A stretch of 64,000 nucleotides of DNA from Symbiodinium sp. CCMP2592 (lineage: Eukaryota; Sar; Dinophyceae; Suessiales; Symbiodiniaceae). Each line of letters opens with the position of its first letter. Positions within the stretch are counted from its first letter, which is position 1. The notes below the pieces were generated by a model. The model had not been told where the DNA came from, searched no databases, and saw nothing but the letters and a program-made list of their open reading frames with translations. Shown piece by piece: positions 63,886-64,000 of this stretch. Where the stretch lies: positions 2,625,361 to 2,689,360 of the forward strand of contig CAJNDT010000002.1 of assembly GCA_905221615.1 (NCBI GenBank), read 5' to 3'. Position numbers and translations under genes: made by a program.

Positions 63886-64000
63886 TAGTGCGGGCTTAAA
63901 CACGCTAGGTGTGGCCTTTGGCCGGAGCATTGGACGACTGCTACACGAAGGACGTGCTATCATCAGTATCGGGGCTTCAGGTTCAGGGATTGGGGTCCCG

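Overview
The window looks like nuclear DNA of a dinoflagellate. The evidence is: genes cut into many short exons; Ala/Lys-rich (AK, SPKK-like) protein tails; large amounts of trinucleotide and (TA)n repeats; degenerate TTTAGGG/CCCTAAA telomere-type repeats scattered far from any chromosome end; and several protein families that I recall as highly multi-copy in dinoflagellates. The recall is from memory and was not searched. No rRNA, tRNA, CRISPR array or spliced-leader sequence was recognised. A 100-base assembly gap lies at 16401-16500.

Layout. (1) 0.4-2.0 kb, + strand: a split C5-cytosine DNA methyltransferase gene whose motifs IV, VI, VIII and X lie in order in separate exons. (2) About 2.5-12.4 kb, + strand: a many-exon gene with a TTF-like zinc finger near its start and a hAT-type dimerisation region near its end. 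A large intron-like block (4.0-9.5 kb) inside it holds long (TAG)n/(CTA)n arrays and a 2.6-kb satellite with an 855-bp higher-order period. (3) 14.2-17.1 kb, + strand: an unknown many-exon gene with an AK-rich N-terminus and a terminal C-x2-C knuckle. (4) 17.1-23.3 kb: no gene seen; telomere-like repeats. (5) 23.41-35.38 kb: a 12-kb terminal-inverted-repeat element (called DTE-1 here) with five genes, all on the - strand, inserted at a TA inside a 130-bp MITE. (6) 35.4-42.2 kb: no gene seen; telomere-like repeats, a GA tract and several MITE families. (7) 42.25-60.28 kb: a probable second element of 18 kb (DTE-2), with its own TIRs and TA flanks and about eight - strand genes, including a divergent methyltransferase. 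(8) 60.3-64 kb: more MITEs and a small + strand gene.

The candidate undescribed system is the pair DTE-1/DTE-2: large multi-gene DNA transposons. Each has its transposase-like gene at the left end as the last gene of a one-way cluster, each is flanked by TA, and each sits in or against a copy of the same MITE. The two transposase-like proteins share one motif order (D-E, acidic segment plus C-x2-C, D-x2-H, PK-x-H-x3-H) despite little overall identity. DTE-1 also holds five palindromes centred exactly 42 bp apart. DTE-2 carries a methyltransferase-like gene whose motif order resembles a C5-methyltransferase. Exon edges are estimates from reading-frame continuity; no transcript data or database search was available.
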